DNA from: Candidatus Methylomirabilota bacterium
GTDB taxonomy: Bacteria > Methylomirabilota > Methylomirabilia > Methylomirabilales > Methylomirabilaceae
Direction of reading: 5' to 3'
DNA length: 12,360 nt
NCBI GenBank assembly: GCA_003105305.1
Contig: PQAQ01000102.1
Span: forward strand, 1 to 12,360
Shown here: positions 1 to 9,828 of the stretch, one piece after another
Layout: the number at the start of each line of letters is the position of its first letter
Numbering within the stretch: position 1 is the first letter of the stretch
Position numbers and translations under genes: made by a program
The notes under the pieces: model-generated
The model's database searches: none
What the model saw: only the letters and a program-made list of their open reading frames with translations
Told to the model about the DNA's origin: nothing

Positions 1-888
1 CCTACGACCCGGCACCTCCTCAACAACCTGGCTCCCCTGTATCCTTGCAGCCGCCACCGTCGCCTCCAACCGTTCTTTGGCGACGATAACGTACTCATCA
101 GCCGATTTGACGATCACGTAGGGCGCATCCGGATGGACGGCGATCGCCAGATTCGCGGGCAGCGTCCACGGCGTCGTCGTCCAGATCACTACAAACGATC
201 GTTGGTCTTGCAGGACCGGCAGGCGCTCCGCGGCACCCGGGTCGAGCGGAAACTTGACATAGATGGACGGCGAAACATGATCGCCATACTCAACCTCGGC
301 CTCGGCCAGGGCGGTCCGGCATGACGCGCACCAGTGGACCGGCTTCTTGCCTTTGTACACGACCCCCGCGCCGAACAGCCTCCCCAGTTCGCGGACAATC
401 GTTGCCTCGTACAGGTGATCCATGGTGAGATACGGGGCTTTCCAGTTGCCGAGCACCCCGAGACGTCTGAACTCTTCCCGCTGGATGTCGACGAACCTGG
501 CGGCATACTCACGACAGAGCGCTCGCTTCTCAACCAGCGACACCTCCGCCTTTCTGCCGCCAAGATTCTTGTCAACCTGATGCTCAATCGGCAGCCCATG
601 ACAATCCCATCCCGGCACATAGGTTGCGTTGTAGCCGAACATCGACTTCGACCTGACGACGATGTCCTTCAGAATCTTATTCAGCGCATGCCCGATATGG
701 ATGTGACCATTGGCATAGGGCGGACCGTCGTGGAGGATCCAGATCTGCCGATCGGCTCGGACCTCTCGGACCCTGTCGTACAGCCTCGTAGCCTCCCACC
801 GTTCGAGCATAGACGGCTCGAGGACAGGAAGATCCGCTTTCATCGGAAAGGCGGTGCTGGGCAGGTTCAGCGTCTCTTTATAGTTCAT
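1..888 (-). CDS. ileS: Isoleucyl-tRNA synthetase, N-terminal 296 residues (runs off left edge)
   Basis: Class I aminoacyl-tRNA synthetase that charges tRNA-Ile with isoleucine in the cytoplasm. The frame is open from the ATG at 888 to base 1. The protein opens MNYKETLNLP, typical of bacterial IleS. It carries the ATP-binding HIGH motif at residues 64-67 (inside GHIHIGHALNK), the WDCHGLP block at 94-100, and the start of the CP1 editing domain with the threonine-rich TTTPWTLPAN at 237-246, the region that clears mischarged valine. The KMSKS loop and C-terminal part lie outside the window. A GGAG abuts the ATG with no spacer, so ribosome binding looks weak; the start is chosen because it matches the family N-terminus. 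The gene follows rodA on the same strand but has its own promoter (928-956). No T-box-like leader is visible, as the predicted leader is only about 30 bases. Confidence 0.97.
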   Translation of the reverse strand, partial: MNYKETLNLPSTAFPMKADLPVLEPSMLERWEATRLYDRVREVRADRQIWILHDGPPYANGHIHIGHALNKILKDIVVRSKSMFGYNATYVPGWDCHGLPIEHQVDKNLGGRKAEVSLVEKRALCREYAARFVDIQREEFRRLGVLGNWKAPYLTMDHLYEATIVRELGRLFGAGVVYKGKKPVHWCASCRTALAEAEVEYGDHVSPSIYVKFPLDPGAAERLPVLQDQRSFVVIWTTTPWTLPANLAIAVHPDAPYVIVKSADEYVIVAKERLEATVAAARIQGSQVVEEVPGRR

Positions 889-927
889 CTCCGGATTCCA
901 GGGTATCGAGTTGAGGTGACACCGTTG

Positions 928-956
928 TTCATAACAGTGACTGCAGTACGTGTCAA
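928..956 (-). promoter_or_regulatory. Predicted sigma-70 promoter of ileS
   Basis: On the minus strand a perfect -35 TTGACA (951-956) is followed by a 17-base spacer and a -10 TATGAA (928-933). Transcription would start near 921, about 30 bases upstream of the ileS ATG. The -35 lies only 15 bases past the rodA stop codon, so ileS can be transcribed independently although rodA read-through is also possible, since no terminator is visible between them. The NUDIX gene promoter at 9732-9760 has almost the same layout. Confidence 0.75.
934..953. repeat. Imperfect palindrome in the ileS promoter spacer
   Basis: A perfect 8-base palindrome ACTGCAGT (940-947) is flanked by symmetric ACA (934-936) and TGT (951-953). 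It fills the spacer and touches the -35 hexamer of the ileS promoter. The placement would suit an operator, but the three bases between centre and each arm do not pair and chance occurrence is quite possible. Confidence 0.25.
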
Positions 957-971
957 GGCTTCAATGCCGTA

Positions 972-2072
972 TCAATACTGATAGCGATGCTTGTGAATGT
1001 TGAGCAGGAGACCGACAGCCAGCAAATTCATGAGCATGGATGAGCCCCCGTAAGACAGCAGCGGGAGAGGAATGCCGACGACCGGCATGATGCCGGTCAC
1101 CATCCCGATGTTGATCACAACCTGCCACGCGATCATACACACGATGCCAAAACTCGTGATCATGGTGAACAGGTCTGTAGCGTCTTTGGCGAGACGCAGG
1201 CCCCTTGAAAGAACATAGGCGTATACCAGCAACAGCCCCAGTGAGCCGATGAAGCCCCATTGCTCGGCCAGACCGGCGAAGACGAAATCGGTGTGATTGG
1301 CCGGCAGGAAGTTGAGCTGGCTCTGCGTCGCCGCCATCCACCCTTTGCCAAACAATCCCCCTGAACCGACGGCGATCTTCGATTGGGCCACGTGGTACCC
1401 GACGCCTATAGGATCCATATCGGGATAGAGAAAGACGAGAATCCGATTCTTCTGGTAGTCGTGCAGATAGCGCCAGAGAATCGGGGTAACGGCGGACACG
1501 GCGGTGCCAAGCATAACGAAGTAACGAATCTTTAGTCCCATCATCACCAGGATGCTGGCGGAGATAAGGATCAGCATGATGGCGGTGCCAAGATCCGGTT
1601 GCCGCAAGACGAAGGCCATTGGCACAAGGGTCAGAAGAATCGGCAGGATAAAGATCTGAGGCGAGTGCAACTGCTCCTTCCGATCCTCAAAATAGCGGGC
1701 CAGCAGGATAATGAGCGACAGCTTCATAAACTCCGAAGGTTGGAACGCAAACGATCCGATGCTGAGCCATCGCTGAGCGCCCAAACCGGAACGGCCCATG
1801 AACGCCACGAGCACTAGGGCGGCGAGCAGGACGCCGTAGATGAGATACGCCAGGCGCCAGGTTGCCCGGTACGGGAAGATGCACAGGGGAATGATTACAA
1901 CGAACCCCATTGCGGCCCAGGTCGCCTGCTTCAGGTAGAGCGATCTCCGGGCAAGCGAGGCATGCATGCCGCTCGTGCTGTAGATGATCAGGACACTTAG
2001 GGCGGCAAGCCCAGCGACGGCGGCGAACAGCCGCCAGTCGATGATCGATAGGGCGCGGCGGGAGGACGACAT
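972..2072 (-). CDS. rodA: Rod-shape peptidoglycan glycosyltransferase RodA
   Basis: SEDS-family membrane glycosyltransferase that polymerises lipid II into glycan strands for side-wall growth, working with PBP2. The 366-residue product is close to the usual RodA length of about 370. It is strongly hydrophobic, with about ten predicted membrane segments. Family motifs visible are GAQRW (98-102), QPSE (111-114), RQPDLGTA (157-164) and PLPLLSYGGSS (335-345). The loop PANHTDFVFA places an aspartate at 262, which corresponds to the catalytic Asp262 known in E. coli RodA. The ATG start has a GGGAG ribosome site 8 bases upstream and lies 14 bases after the mrdA stop, so the two are surely co-transcribed. 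It is the last gene of the mreBCD-mrdA-rodA cluster. No terminator was seen after its TGA. Confidence 0.97.
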   Translation of the reverse strand: MSSSRRALSIIDWRLFAAVAGLAALSVLIIYSTSGMHASLARRSLYLKQATWAAMGFVVIIPLCIFPYRATWRLAYLIYGVLLAALVLVAFMGRSGLGAQRWLSIGSFAFQPSEFMKLSLIILLARYFEDRKEQLHSPQIFILPILLTLVPMAFVLRQPDLGTAIMLILISASILVMMGLKIRYFVMLGTAVSAVTPILWRYLHDYQKNRILVFLYPDMDPIGVGYHVAQSKIAVGSGGLFGKGWMAATQSQLNFLPANHTDFVFAGLAEQWGFIGSLGLLLVYAYVLSRGLRLAKDATDLFTMITSFGIVCMIAWQVVINIGMVTGIMPVVGIPLPLLSYGGSSMLMNLLAVGLLLNIHKHRYQY

Positions 2073-2086
2073 TATACAGGCTCCCG

Positions 2087-3928
2087 TCAGTCGCCTTCGG
2101 CCGGTTCCGGCTCGGCCGCGTGAGTCGGCGCCGTGTCCCTGGGAAGTTTAAACCAGGCCTCCAGGAGGCTCCTCGCAATCGGCGCAGCCACCTGCCCGCC
2201 GAACCCGCCATGCTCGATCACTACCGCGATAGCAATTTGCGGATTGTCCGCGGGCGCAAAGGAGACGAACCAGGCATGGTCCCGTTTATCGCCTCGCTGC
2301 GAACCGCTATTTTCTACAACCTGCGCGGTCCCTGTCTTGCCGGCCACACTGAGCCCGGGGATTTTCGCGCGACTGCCTGTTCCCTCGTTGACCACGGCCT
2401 GCATCCCGTCCCTCACGATCGCCAGGTTGTCCGGATCGATATCGACCTTCCGGACGCGTTCGGGGCCGTACTCTTCGATCAATTCGCGGTCCAGCGTTTC
2501 GATCTTCCGCACCACCCACGGCCGGTACAACGTCCCCCCGTTGGCAATCGCGGATACCATCATCACCGCCTGGATCGGTGTGACTGTGACCATCCCCTGT
2601 CCGATTCCGGCCATGACGGTGTTGCCGGGATACCATCCGCCGGCCGGCTGTGAGCCGGTTGTGTTATGGGGGATCACGCCTCTCGCTTCACCGCCAAGTC
2701 CGAGCCCCGAAGGGGCGCCAAGTCCCAGTTCGCGCGCGACGCGGGTAATCTCCCCGATTCCGGCTTTGAGCGCGGTGTTGTAAAAGTAGATGTTGCAGGA
2801 GTTGGCAATGGCCTGACGGAGATCTAATGTCCCGTGGCCGCCCTTCTTCCAGTCGTGGAAGAGGTGAGAGCCGAGGTTGAAGGCGCCGTCACAAGAAAAC
2901 TTTGTCTCAGGTGTGATGGCTCCCTTCTCAAGGGCGGCCAGCGCGGTCACCAGCTTGAAGATGGAACCCGGCGCGTACTGACCCTGGAGCCCCTTATTTT
3001 GCATGGGATGATGAGGGTCGGTGATGAGCTTCCGCCACTGCTCCGACGTCAGGCGTTGAGAGAACTGATTCGGATCGTATGATGGCTGGCTGACCATCGC
3101 CAGGATTTCGCCGGTCAACGGATGGACTGCAATGAGCGCGCCGCTTCTCCCCTGCATGGCCTCCTCAGCGGCCCGTTGCAACCGGTTGTCAAGCGTCAGG
3201 TGCAGATTAAACCCGGACTGCGGCTCAACTTGTCGGATGAGCCGGCTGACCCTTCCGAGCGCGTCCACCTCTACCTGTTCCCCGCCGTCGACGCCTCGTA
3301 TGAACGCATCGTATCGCCGCTCGATGCCGGCCTGCCCCATCGTCTCGCCCGGATGAAAGTCCCGAAACTCTTTCGACTGGAGCTGCGTCCCGCTCACCTC
3401 GGCGACATAGCCCAGCAAGGTGGCGGCCGACCCGCCATTCGGGTACGTCCGCACCGGCCTGACTTGAAGGCCAACGCCAGGCAGATCGATCTTTTGCTCC
3501 TCGATAGCCGTAACGATTCGTTGGTCCACGCCTTTCCGCAGCAGCACCGGCTCAAACTGCGAGCCGCGCCACTGCGAGACACGTTGCCTCAACTCATCCG
3601 GCGAGGATTGCAGAATTACCGCCAGGCGCCGCGCGGTGTCTTCGACGTCCGGCATATCCTCCGGTATCGCGTACAGATCGAACGACGCCAGATTCTCCAC
3701 CATGACCTCTCCGTTTCGATCGATGATGAGCCCTCGTGGCGCTTCGACGGACCGCAGTCGCAATCGATTATTGAGAGACAGTTGAAGTAGCCGGTCGCCT
3801 TCCAGGATCTGCAGAGTCCACAGACGCAGCACTAAGAGTAGTCCGGCCATAGAGATGACAACGGCGGCAATCCTGATCCGCTTCTGAAAGTACGCATACC
3901 GGTTTGAGATCTCATACTCCCGGCTCAT
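2087..3928 (-). CDS. mrdA: Penicillin-binding protein 2 (elongation-specific transpeptidase)
   Basis: Class B penicillin-binding protein, a DD-transpeptidase that cross-links peptidoglycan made by RodA; acts in the periplasm from an inner-membrane anchor. 613 residues, normal for PBP2. In order: cytoplasmic tail, membrane anchor at about 18-41, pedestal/dimerisation domain from about 60 with EAPRGLIIDRNG (62-73), then the transpeptidase domain. Catalytic motifs are intact: SxxK as SIFK with nucleophile Ser322, SxN as SCN at 377-379, and KTG at 531-533. The C-terminus ends in a short Pro/Glu/Ala-rich tail. The frame is open upstream to 4108, but the ATG at 3928 is chosen because it has AGGAG 9 bases upstream and forms an ATGA overlap with the mreD stop. 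This coupling and the order next to rodA fit the elongasome operon. Confidence 0.97.
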   Translation of the reverse strand: MSREYEISNRYAYFQKRIRIAAVVISMAGLLLVLRLWTLQILEGDRLLQLSLNNRLRLRSVEAPRGLIIDRNGEVMVENLASFDLYAIPEDMPDVEDTARRLAVILQSSPDELRQRVSQWRGSQFEPVLLRKGVDQRIVTAIEEQKIDLPGVGLQVRPVRTYPNGGSAATLLGYVAEVSGTQLQSKEFRDFHPGETMGQAGIERRYDAFIRGVDGGEQVEVDALGRVSRLIRQVEPQSGFNLHLTLDNRLQRAAEEAMQGRSGALIAVHPLTGEILAMVSQPSYDPNQFSQRLTSEQWRKLITDPHHPMQNKGLQGQYAPGSIFKLVTALAALEKGAITPETKFSCDGAFNLGSHLFHDWKKGGHGTLDLRQAIANSCNIYFYNTALKAGIGEITRVARELGLGAPSGLGLGGEARGVIPHNTTGSQPAGGWYPGNTVMAGIGQGMVTVTPIQAVMMVSAIANGGTLYRPWVVRKIETLDRELIEEYGPERVRKVDIDPDNLAIVRDGMQAVVNEGTGSRAKIPGLSVAGKTGTAQVVENSGSQRGDKRDHAWFVSFAPADNPQIAIAVVIEHGGFGGQVAAPIARSLLEAWFKLPRDTAPTHAAEPEPAEGD

Positions 3929-4404
3929 CCGACTGTACTCCTGCTGATCTTCAGCTTCCGCATGCCGAGTATCCCGGTCCCCAGAATCGCCGTATAAAGC
4001 GCCCCCGGCAACGCGGTCCACAGGAGGGCGGACGCGAACGGGCGCGGCGCATAGAAGAAGCGAAGAAGCAAAAGGGTGATCAACCCGGACAACAGTCCCG
4101 CCAGACACAGCAGCGTGAACCGCCCCGTGAACTCAGTCGTCTTGACCTGCTGACTCAGCCGACTTACCAGGAAGCCGATCAGACTCAACGCAAACGCGTT
4201 GAGGCCGAGCGGGGCCCCGGAGAGCGAGTCCTGGTACAGCCCGATAAGAAAACCGGCGGCGGCGGCCAGCTCCGGCTCCACCGAGAGGCTAAGCCCGACA
4301 AGCAAGATCAGGAACAGGTCCGGCTGAATGCCGCCGACGGCCAGGCGGGGGATGACAATAGCCTGAAGAAGGCACACACTGAAAAGCGCCAGCAGAAACA
4401 TCAT
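3925..4404 (-). CDS. mreD: Rod shape-determining membrane protein MreD
   Basis: Small inner-membrane protein of the elongation complex, partner of MreC. About 159 residues, very hydrophobic with about five to six predicted membrane segments, matching the family length of about 160. Recognition rests on the hydrophobic profile, the GGIQPDLFLILLVGLSL and GLYQDSLSGAPLGLNA stretches typical of MreD, and position between mreC and mrdA. Two ATG codons sit together at 4404 and 4401; the first makes an ATGA overlap with the mreC stop and has GGGGAG about 11 bases upstream. An alternative ATG at 4431 would give 168 residues and a 31-base overlap with mreC but has no visible ribosome site. The stop overlaps the mrdA start. 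Confidence 0.93.
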   Translation of the reverse strand: MMFLLALFSVCLLQAIVIPRLAVGGIQPDLFLILLVGLSLSVEPELAAAAGFLIGLYQDSLSGAPLGLNAFALSLIGFLVSRLSQQVKTTEFTGRFTLLCLAGLLSGLITLLLLRFFYAPRPFASALLWTALPGALYTAILGTGILGMRKLKISRSTVG

Positions 4405-5267
4405 CGCAGCGGAGGCTCCCCACCAGACCATGACAGGCCGCTCGACGGCGGCTGTTTCAGGACGATGACCTCTTCAAGCCGCGAGAAATCGGCATGAGGT
4501 TCCGCCTCAATCGATTGAAAGAGCGTACCGTTCGTCGGTCGGCTTGTCCGCGCAACGGTGCCAACGGGGATACCTTTTGGAAAGATCCCTCCCATCCCGG
4601 ACGTGATGATCCGGTCGCCTACGGCCACATCGGCCATCAATGGAAGATACTTAATCTGGATCGCGCCGCCTTGACTTCCCGCAGCGATTCCGATGATACG
4701 GCTTCGCTGGATCAGCACGCCGACCCCGCTTTCCGGATCGGTAATGAGCTGGACTCGGGAGGTTGCCGCCGTAACATCCACGACTCGCCCCACCAGGCCC
4801 TCGCTGGTGACGACCGCCATGTGGCGCTGGATCCCACGGTTCGCGCCCATATCGATCACTATCGATCGAAACCAATTGGTCGTATCCTTACCAATCACCC
4901 TGGCGACGACCGTCTGTGTACCGGCTCGGCGATCCAATTGGAGGATGCGGCTCAACCGGGCGTGTTCCAAGGCTGTCTCGCGCAGGTCGCCCAGCTCAGC
5001 CCGAAGCTGCCGAACCTCGTCTCTCAGAAACTGATTGTCGCGGCGAACCCGACGAAGATCGATGTACTCATGCCAGACCGTCGCGGTGATATCGACGCTC
5101 TTCGTTGCAATCCGCATGAATGGAGAGATGGAGGTCAGAAGGATCTGCTTCGCGAAAAGGGCGGGGGAGCTGCCGCTGCGGGCCTGCAATGTCAACAGCA
5201 CAAAGGCCAGGAAGAGGGCGGTCGAAAGGATTAATGGCCGCCGGTATCGAAACAGCAGTCGAGTCAT
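4401..5267 (-). CDS. mreC: Cell shape-determining protein MreC
   Basis: Bitopic periplasmic scaffold of the elongasome that binds PBP2 and helps to activate RodA-PBP2. 288 residues from the ATG at 5267, typical for MreC. It has a short basic N-terminus, one membrane segment at about 11-28, a coiled-coil helix at about 65-110 (charged, Leu/Arg/Glu rich), then the two-barrel beta domain, including GLVGRVV (157-163), TDPESGVGVLI (176-186) and the GDRIITSGMGGIFPKGIPVG block (217-236) that marks the family. An in-frame GTG at 5279 is an alternative start; neither has a strong ribosome site. There are 89 bases between mreB and this start, with no evident terminator, so co-transcription with mreB is likely. 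The stop overlaps the mreD start as ATGA. Confidence 0.95.
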   Translation of the reverse strand: MTRLLFRYRRPLILSTALFLAFVLLTLQARSGSSPALFAKQILLTSISPFMRIATKSVDITATVWHEYIDLRRVRRDNQFLRDEVRQLRAELGDLRETALEHARLSRILQLDRRAGTQTVVARVIGKDTTNWFRSIVIDMGANRGIQRHMAVVTSEGLVGRVVDVTAATSRVQLITDPESGVGVLIQRSRIIGIAAGSQGGAIQIKYLPLMADVAVGDRIITSGMGGIFPKGIPVGTVARTSRPTNGTLFQSIEAEPHADFSRLEEVIVLKQPPSSGLSWSGGEPPLR

Positions 5268-5356
5268 AGCCGTCCGCACTGCCTACAAAGCTGTGGGAAA
5301 TAGCGGGTTGTGCGCTGCGAAGACAACGCGATCGGCAGGCCTACGGGAAACCACCT

Positions 5357-7594
<2,238 letters not shown>

Positions 7595-7610
7595 GCGCGT
7601 GGCGGCAACA

Positions 7611-7641
7611 GGAACGCCGACATACATCCTTCAAGCGTTCC
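7611..7641. repeat. Inverted repeat downstream of the chaperone gene
   Basis: Perfect 7-base arms GGAACGC (7611-7617) and GCGTTCC (7635-7641) are separated by 17 bases in the 66-base gap between the chaperone stop and the TSUP start. There is no following T-tract, so it is not a typical intrinsic terminator. It ends four bases before the GGAG ribosome site of the next gene and could modestly affect its translation. Confidence 0.3.
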
Positions 7642-7660
7642 GTACCGGAGCGTGGTATTG

Positions 7661-8023
7661 ATGGTCGAGATTGTAGCGTATATCTTTTTGGGGTTGGTCG
7701 CGGGATTCTCCAGCGGGCTGATCGGGATCGGGGGGGGCATCATCATCATCCCCACATTGGTATTTGCATTCGGGCTATCACAGCATCAGGCCCAGGGAAC
7801 GACGTTGGCCCTCCTGGTGCCGCCTATCGGCCTCTTGGCTGCATGGACCTACTACAGCAAAGGGTATGTCGACCTGAGAATCGCCGGCCTGATCTGTATC
7901 GGCTTCTTCGTCGGCGGGTTACTGGGCGCGAAGCTCGCTGTCGGTTTGTCCAACTCGGTCCTGGAGAAGCTGTTCGGCGCTGCGCTGTTTCTGATCTCGC
8001 TCAAAATGATCTTTGCCAGATGA
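7661..8023 (+). CDS. Half-length TauE/SafE (TSUP) family membrane protein
   Basis: Predicted inner-membrane protein of the TSUP (sulfite exporter TauE/SafE, formerly DUF81) family. 120 residues with about four membrane segments. The family signature is at the N-terminus, GLVAGFSSGLIGIGGGIIIIP (11-31), followed by QGTTLALLVPPIG (45-57) and GGLLGAKLA (85-93), which match the first TSUP repeat and its end. Full TSUP proteins are about 240-270 residues built from two such repeats; here the stop comes after one, and no second half follows in any frame. It therefore probably works as a dimer, as other short family members may. The substrate cannot be told; sulfur-containing anions or organic acids are known for relatives. 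The ATG has GGAG 10 bases upstream; GTG at 7652 is an alternative start. It may be co-transcribed with the upstream chaperone gene. Confidence 0.85.
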   Translation: MVEIVAYIFLGLVAGFSSGLIGIGGGIIIIPTLVFAFGLSQHQAQGTTLALLVPPIGLLAAWTYYSKGYVDLRIAGLICIGFFVGGLLGAKLAVGLSNSVLEKLFGAALFLISLKMIFAR

Positions 8024-8193
8024 TGCCGCGCCTTATGAGTGCCCCCGACCTCTCCGGCCTCCTCCGCAACCCTCTTCCCTCTACCAGATTTTTATACGCC
8101 GCACAAGTTCCTCTGTATTCTTTGAACGGGGGATGATCTCTGCCGCGGAGTCAGAAAGGGATCAGCCGATACGATGGCAGTGGGCCGGCGAGG

Positions 8194-9093
8194 TTGTCGA
8201 GCGCACCCGCCAGACCGACCGCCTTTGACTGGAACCCGGCCCTCGAATTGCGCCTGGCGAGAATCGACAAGGGAACGATCGCGTATATCGTCACCGGCGA
8301 CGGTCCGCCGCTCCTGTTGCTTCACGGCCTTGGAGGGGAGATCTGGATGTGGGAAAAACAGGTGGCGGCGCTGTCGGCGCGGTATCGCTTGTATATCCCG
8401 GATCTCCTGGGATTCGGCTACTCGGATCGGCCGAAGGTTGAGTACACGCCGTCCCTCTTTATCGAGATGATCAGGCAGTTCATGGACCAACTCGGTGTAA
8501 ACAGGGCCGGCCTGATCGGTAATTCGATGGGCGGGGGCATCGCCTGGGCGTTCGCCCTGACGCATCCCAAGCGAGTTGATACGCTCGTCCTCATCGACGC
8601 CATGCCCCCACAAGTGGTGGGCGCAGTCCGCAATCGCTTCCTTCGTTGGTTCCTCGCAATCCGTCGCTTCCCGCTCTTGTCGTGCCTGGCGATCGCGGTG
8701 CGGACTCGCGGCATAGTGCGGGAGGCCCTCACGCAGATCATCCACGACGATCGGCTGATCACCGAGGCAGTGGTGGAGCGGCAATATCGGATCAGTCGTC
8801 TGACAGGAACCGCCAGGGTCGTAGCCTCTACGATTCGCTACACAGATGAGGTGGCTCGGTATGCCGATGCGCTGGCGACCTTGCGCGCGCCGACACTCAT
8901 CATCTGGGGCCAACAGGACGACCTGTTTCCCGTGGAGATCGGCCAGCGACTCCATGCGTCAATCCCGAATTCCACACTGATCGTGATTCCGGACAGCGGT
9001 CATATCCCGATGTGGGAAACGCCCGACCAGACCAACCAGGCGATCCTGGAGTTTCTTGGGAGCAGAAGTGAGAATGAGAAAGAGACGAGGTGA
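8194..9093 (+). CDS. Alpha/beta hydrolase fold protein
   Basis: Soluble hydrolase of unknown substrate with an intact catalytic triad. 299 residues. HGLGG (44-48) forms the oxyanion region, GNSMG (109-113) is the nucleophile elbow with Ser111, GQQDD (239-243) supplies the acid Asp242, and SGHIPMWE (268-275) supplies His270. PDLLGFGYSDRP (69-80) is typical of the group with meta-cleavage hydrolases, haloalkane dehalogenases and lipases; the cap region at about 137-210 is basic and not diagnostic. No signal peptide is visible, so it is probably cytoplasmic. The only initiator in frame after the upstream stop (TGA 8134) is TTG at 8194, with AGG directly before it, so the start is uncertain; TTG at 8248 is another option. 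The 170 bases between the TSUP gene and this start hold no clear promoter or terminator. Its stop is 7 bases from that of the convergent NUDIX gene. Confidence 0.9.
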   Translation: MSSAPARPTAFDWNPALELRLARIDKGTIAYIVTGDGPPLLLLHGLGGEIWMWEKQVAALSARYRLYIPDLLGFGYSDRPKVEYTPSLFIEMIRQFMDQLGVNRAGLIGNSMGGGIAWAFALTHPKRVDTLVLIDAMPPQVVGAVRNRFLRWFLAIRRFPLLSCLAIAVRTRGIVREALTQIIHDDRLITEAVVERQYRISRLTGTARVVASTIRYTDEVARYADALATLRAPTLIIWGQQDDLFPVEIGQRLHASIPNSTLIVIPDSGHIPMWETPDQTNQAILEFLGSRSENEKETR

Positions 9094-9100
9094 CCACGCC

Positions 9101-9697
9101 CTACACCGGACGTCGCTCACGCCGGCGCCCGGCCTGGCGTTGCCGGTCATCGAGCGGCGGGAGGTCAAGCCGCTGCCTGGCCCAGAGAATGCCGACGATA
9201 CTCTTGGCATCTACGATGGTGTTGGACAATACCCAGCGGTACGCCTGTTCAAACGGCACCGCATGGACCTGCAGGAACTCGGTAGCGTCGTGGCGTCGAC
9301 CCTGGCCGGTTACGAGTCCTCGAGCCAGAAAAAGTCGGATAGACCCTGTAGAGAAGCCAACTGCAGAATAGAAGGTGCACAGTTTGAGCAGCCGGCGCGG
9401 CCGCAGCCCGATCTCCTCCTCGCACTCCCTCCGGGCGGTTGTTGTCGGGCGCTCGCCGTGGTCGATAATGCCGGCCGGAATTTCATAGATCGCGCGCCGG
9501 ATGGCCGGCCGATACTGCCGGACCAGGTAGATTCGGCCATCGTCATCGATCGGCACGATCGCCACAGCGTTCGGAGGACGAACAATATCACGGATGGCTC
9601 GCCGCCCATCAGGCAGGACGACCGTCTGCTGCTCGGTTGAAAGATACCTTCCCGCATAGACGACCTGGATGTCGAGGACATGCTCGATAAGTTTCAT
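9101..9697 (-). CDS. NUDIX hydrolase, ADP-ribose pyrophosphatase type
   Basis: Metal-dependent pyrophosphohydrolase; the family cleaves nucleoside diphosphates linked to another group, and the layout here suits ADP-ribose to AMP plus ribose-5-phosphate. 198 residues. An N-terminal beta region contains VVLPDGRRAIRDIV (26-39), usual in the ADPRase group, and RQYRPAIRRAIYEIPAGIID (60-79). The NUDIX box is complete: G76, E82, R90-E91, E94-E95, G97, L98 (GX5EX7REUXEEXGU). The last about 15 residues are very arginine rich and unlike the family core. The ATG at 9697 has GGGAGG 4 bases upstream and its own promoter; the longer open frame to 10063 overlaps the kinase and is not used. Specificity among ADP-ribose, nucleotide sugars and similar compounds cannot be settled by eye. 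Confidence 0.93.
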   Translation of the reverse strand: MKLIEHVLDIQVVYAGRYLSTEQQTVVLPDGRRAIRDIVRPPNAVAIVPIDDDGRIYLVRQYRPAIRRAIYEIPAGIIDHGERPTTTARRECEEEIGLRPRRLLKLCTFYSAVGFSTGSIRLFLARGLVTGQGRRHDATEFLQVHAVPFEQAYRWVLSNTIVDAKSIVGILWARQRLDLPPLDDRQRQAGRRRERRPV

Positions 9698-9731
9698 ATT
9701 TCCTCCCGCGACCGGGCCTACCGAGGGAAGG

Positions 9732-9760
9732 AGCATAAAGGTCTTTGATGGGCGTGTCAA
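9732..9760 (-). promoter_or_regulatory. Predicted sigma-70 promoter of the NUDIX gene
   Basis: On the minus strand a perfect -35 TTGACA (9755-9760) is followed by a 17-base spacer and -10 TATGCT (9732-9737). Predicted transcription start is near 9725, giving a leader of about 28 bases before the ATG at 9697 that includes the GGGAGG ribosome site. It resembles the ileS promoter: both read TTGACACG at the -35 and TTATG at the -10. Confidence 0.75.
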
Positions 9761-9828
9761 CTCCGCCTTCGTACTCACTACGGCAACGCGACCTCGCCCC
9801 ATCGGATGAATTCCGTGGAGAGGTAGGC

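Noticed and set aside
254..282. TTGACA on the plus strand inside ileS
   Set aside because: Only the -35 is good; the 16-base-spaced CATGAT is a weak -10, it lies in the ileS coding region and no plus-strand gene follows.
334..981. 215-codon open frame on the plus strand opposite ileS
   Set aside because: Lies antisense to a clear IleS coding region, has low-complexity Arg/Pro/Asp-rich composition and no family resemblance; a GC-driven shadow.
3122..3790. 222-codon plus-strand frame opposite mrdA
   Set aside because: Mirrors the PBP2 pedestal region; no ribosome site, no motif.
3904..4497. 197-codon plus-strand frame opposite mreD/mreC
   Set aside because: Very Gln/Arg/Glu-rich translation that is the complement of hydrophobic membrane-protein codons; a known artefact.
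7611..7641. Inverted repeat as a terminator of the chaperone gene
   Set aside because: A 17-base loop and no T-tract; kept only as an inverted repeat.
8174..8470. ATG at 8174 as the true start of the hydrolase through a frameshift
   Set aside because: The frame translates to an Arg/Pro-rich peptide with no hydrolase similarity, and no slippery sequence is evident near the crossover.
8092..8955. 287-codon open frame on the minus strand opposite the alpha/beta hydrolase
   Set aside because: Antisense to a protein with an intact catalytic triad; its translation has no recognisable motif and is rich in Arg/Asp/Gln as expected of a shadow frame.
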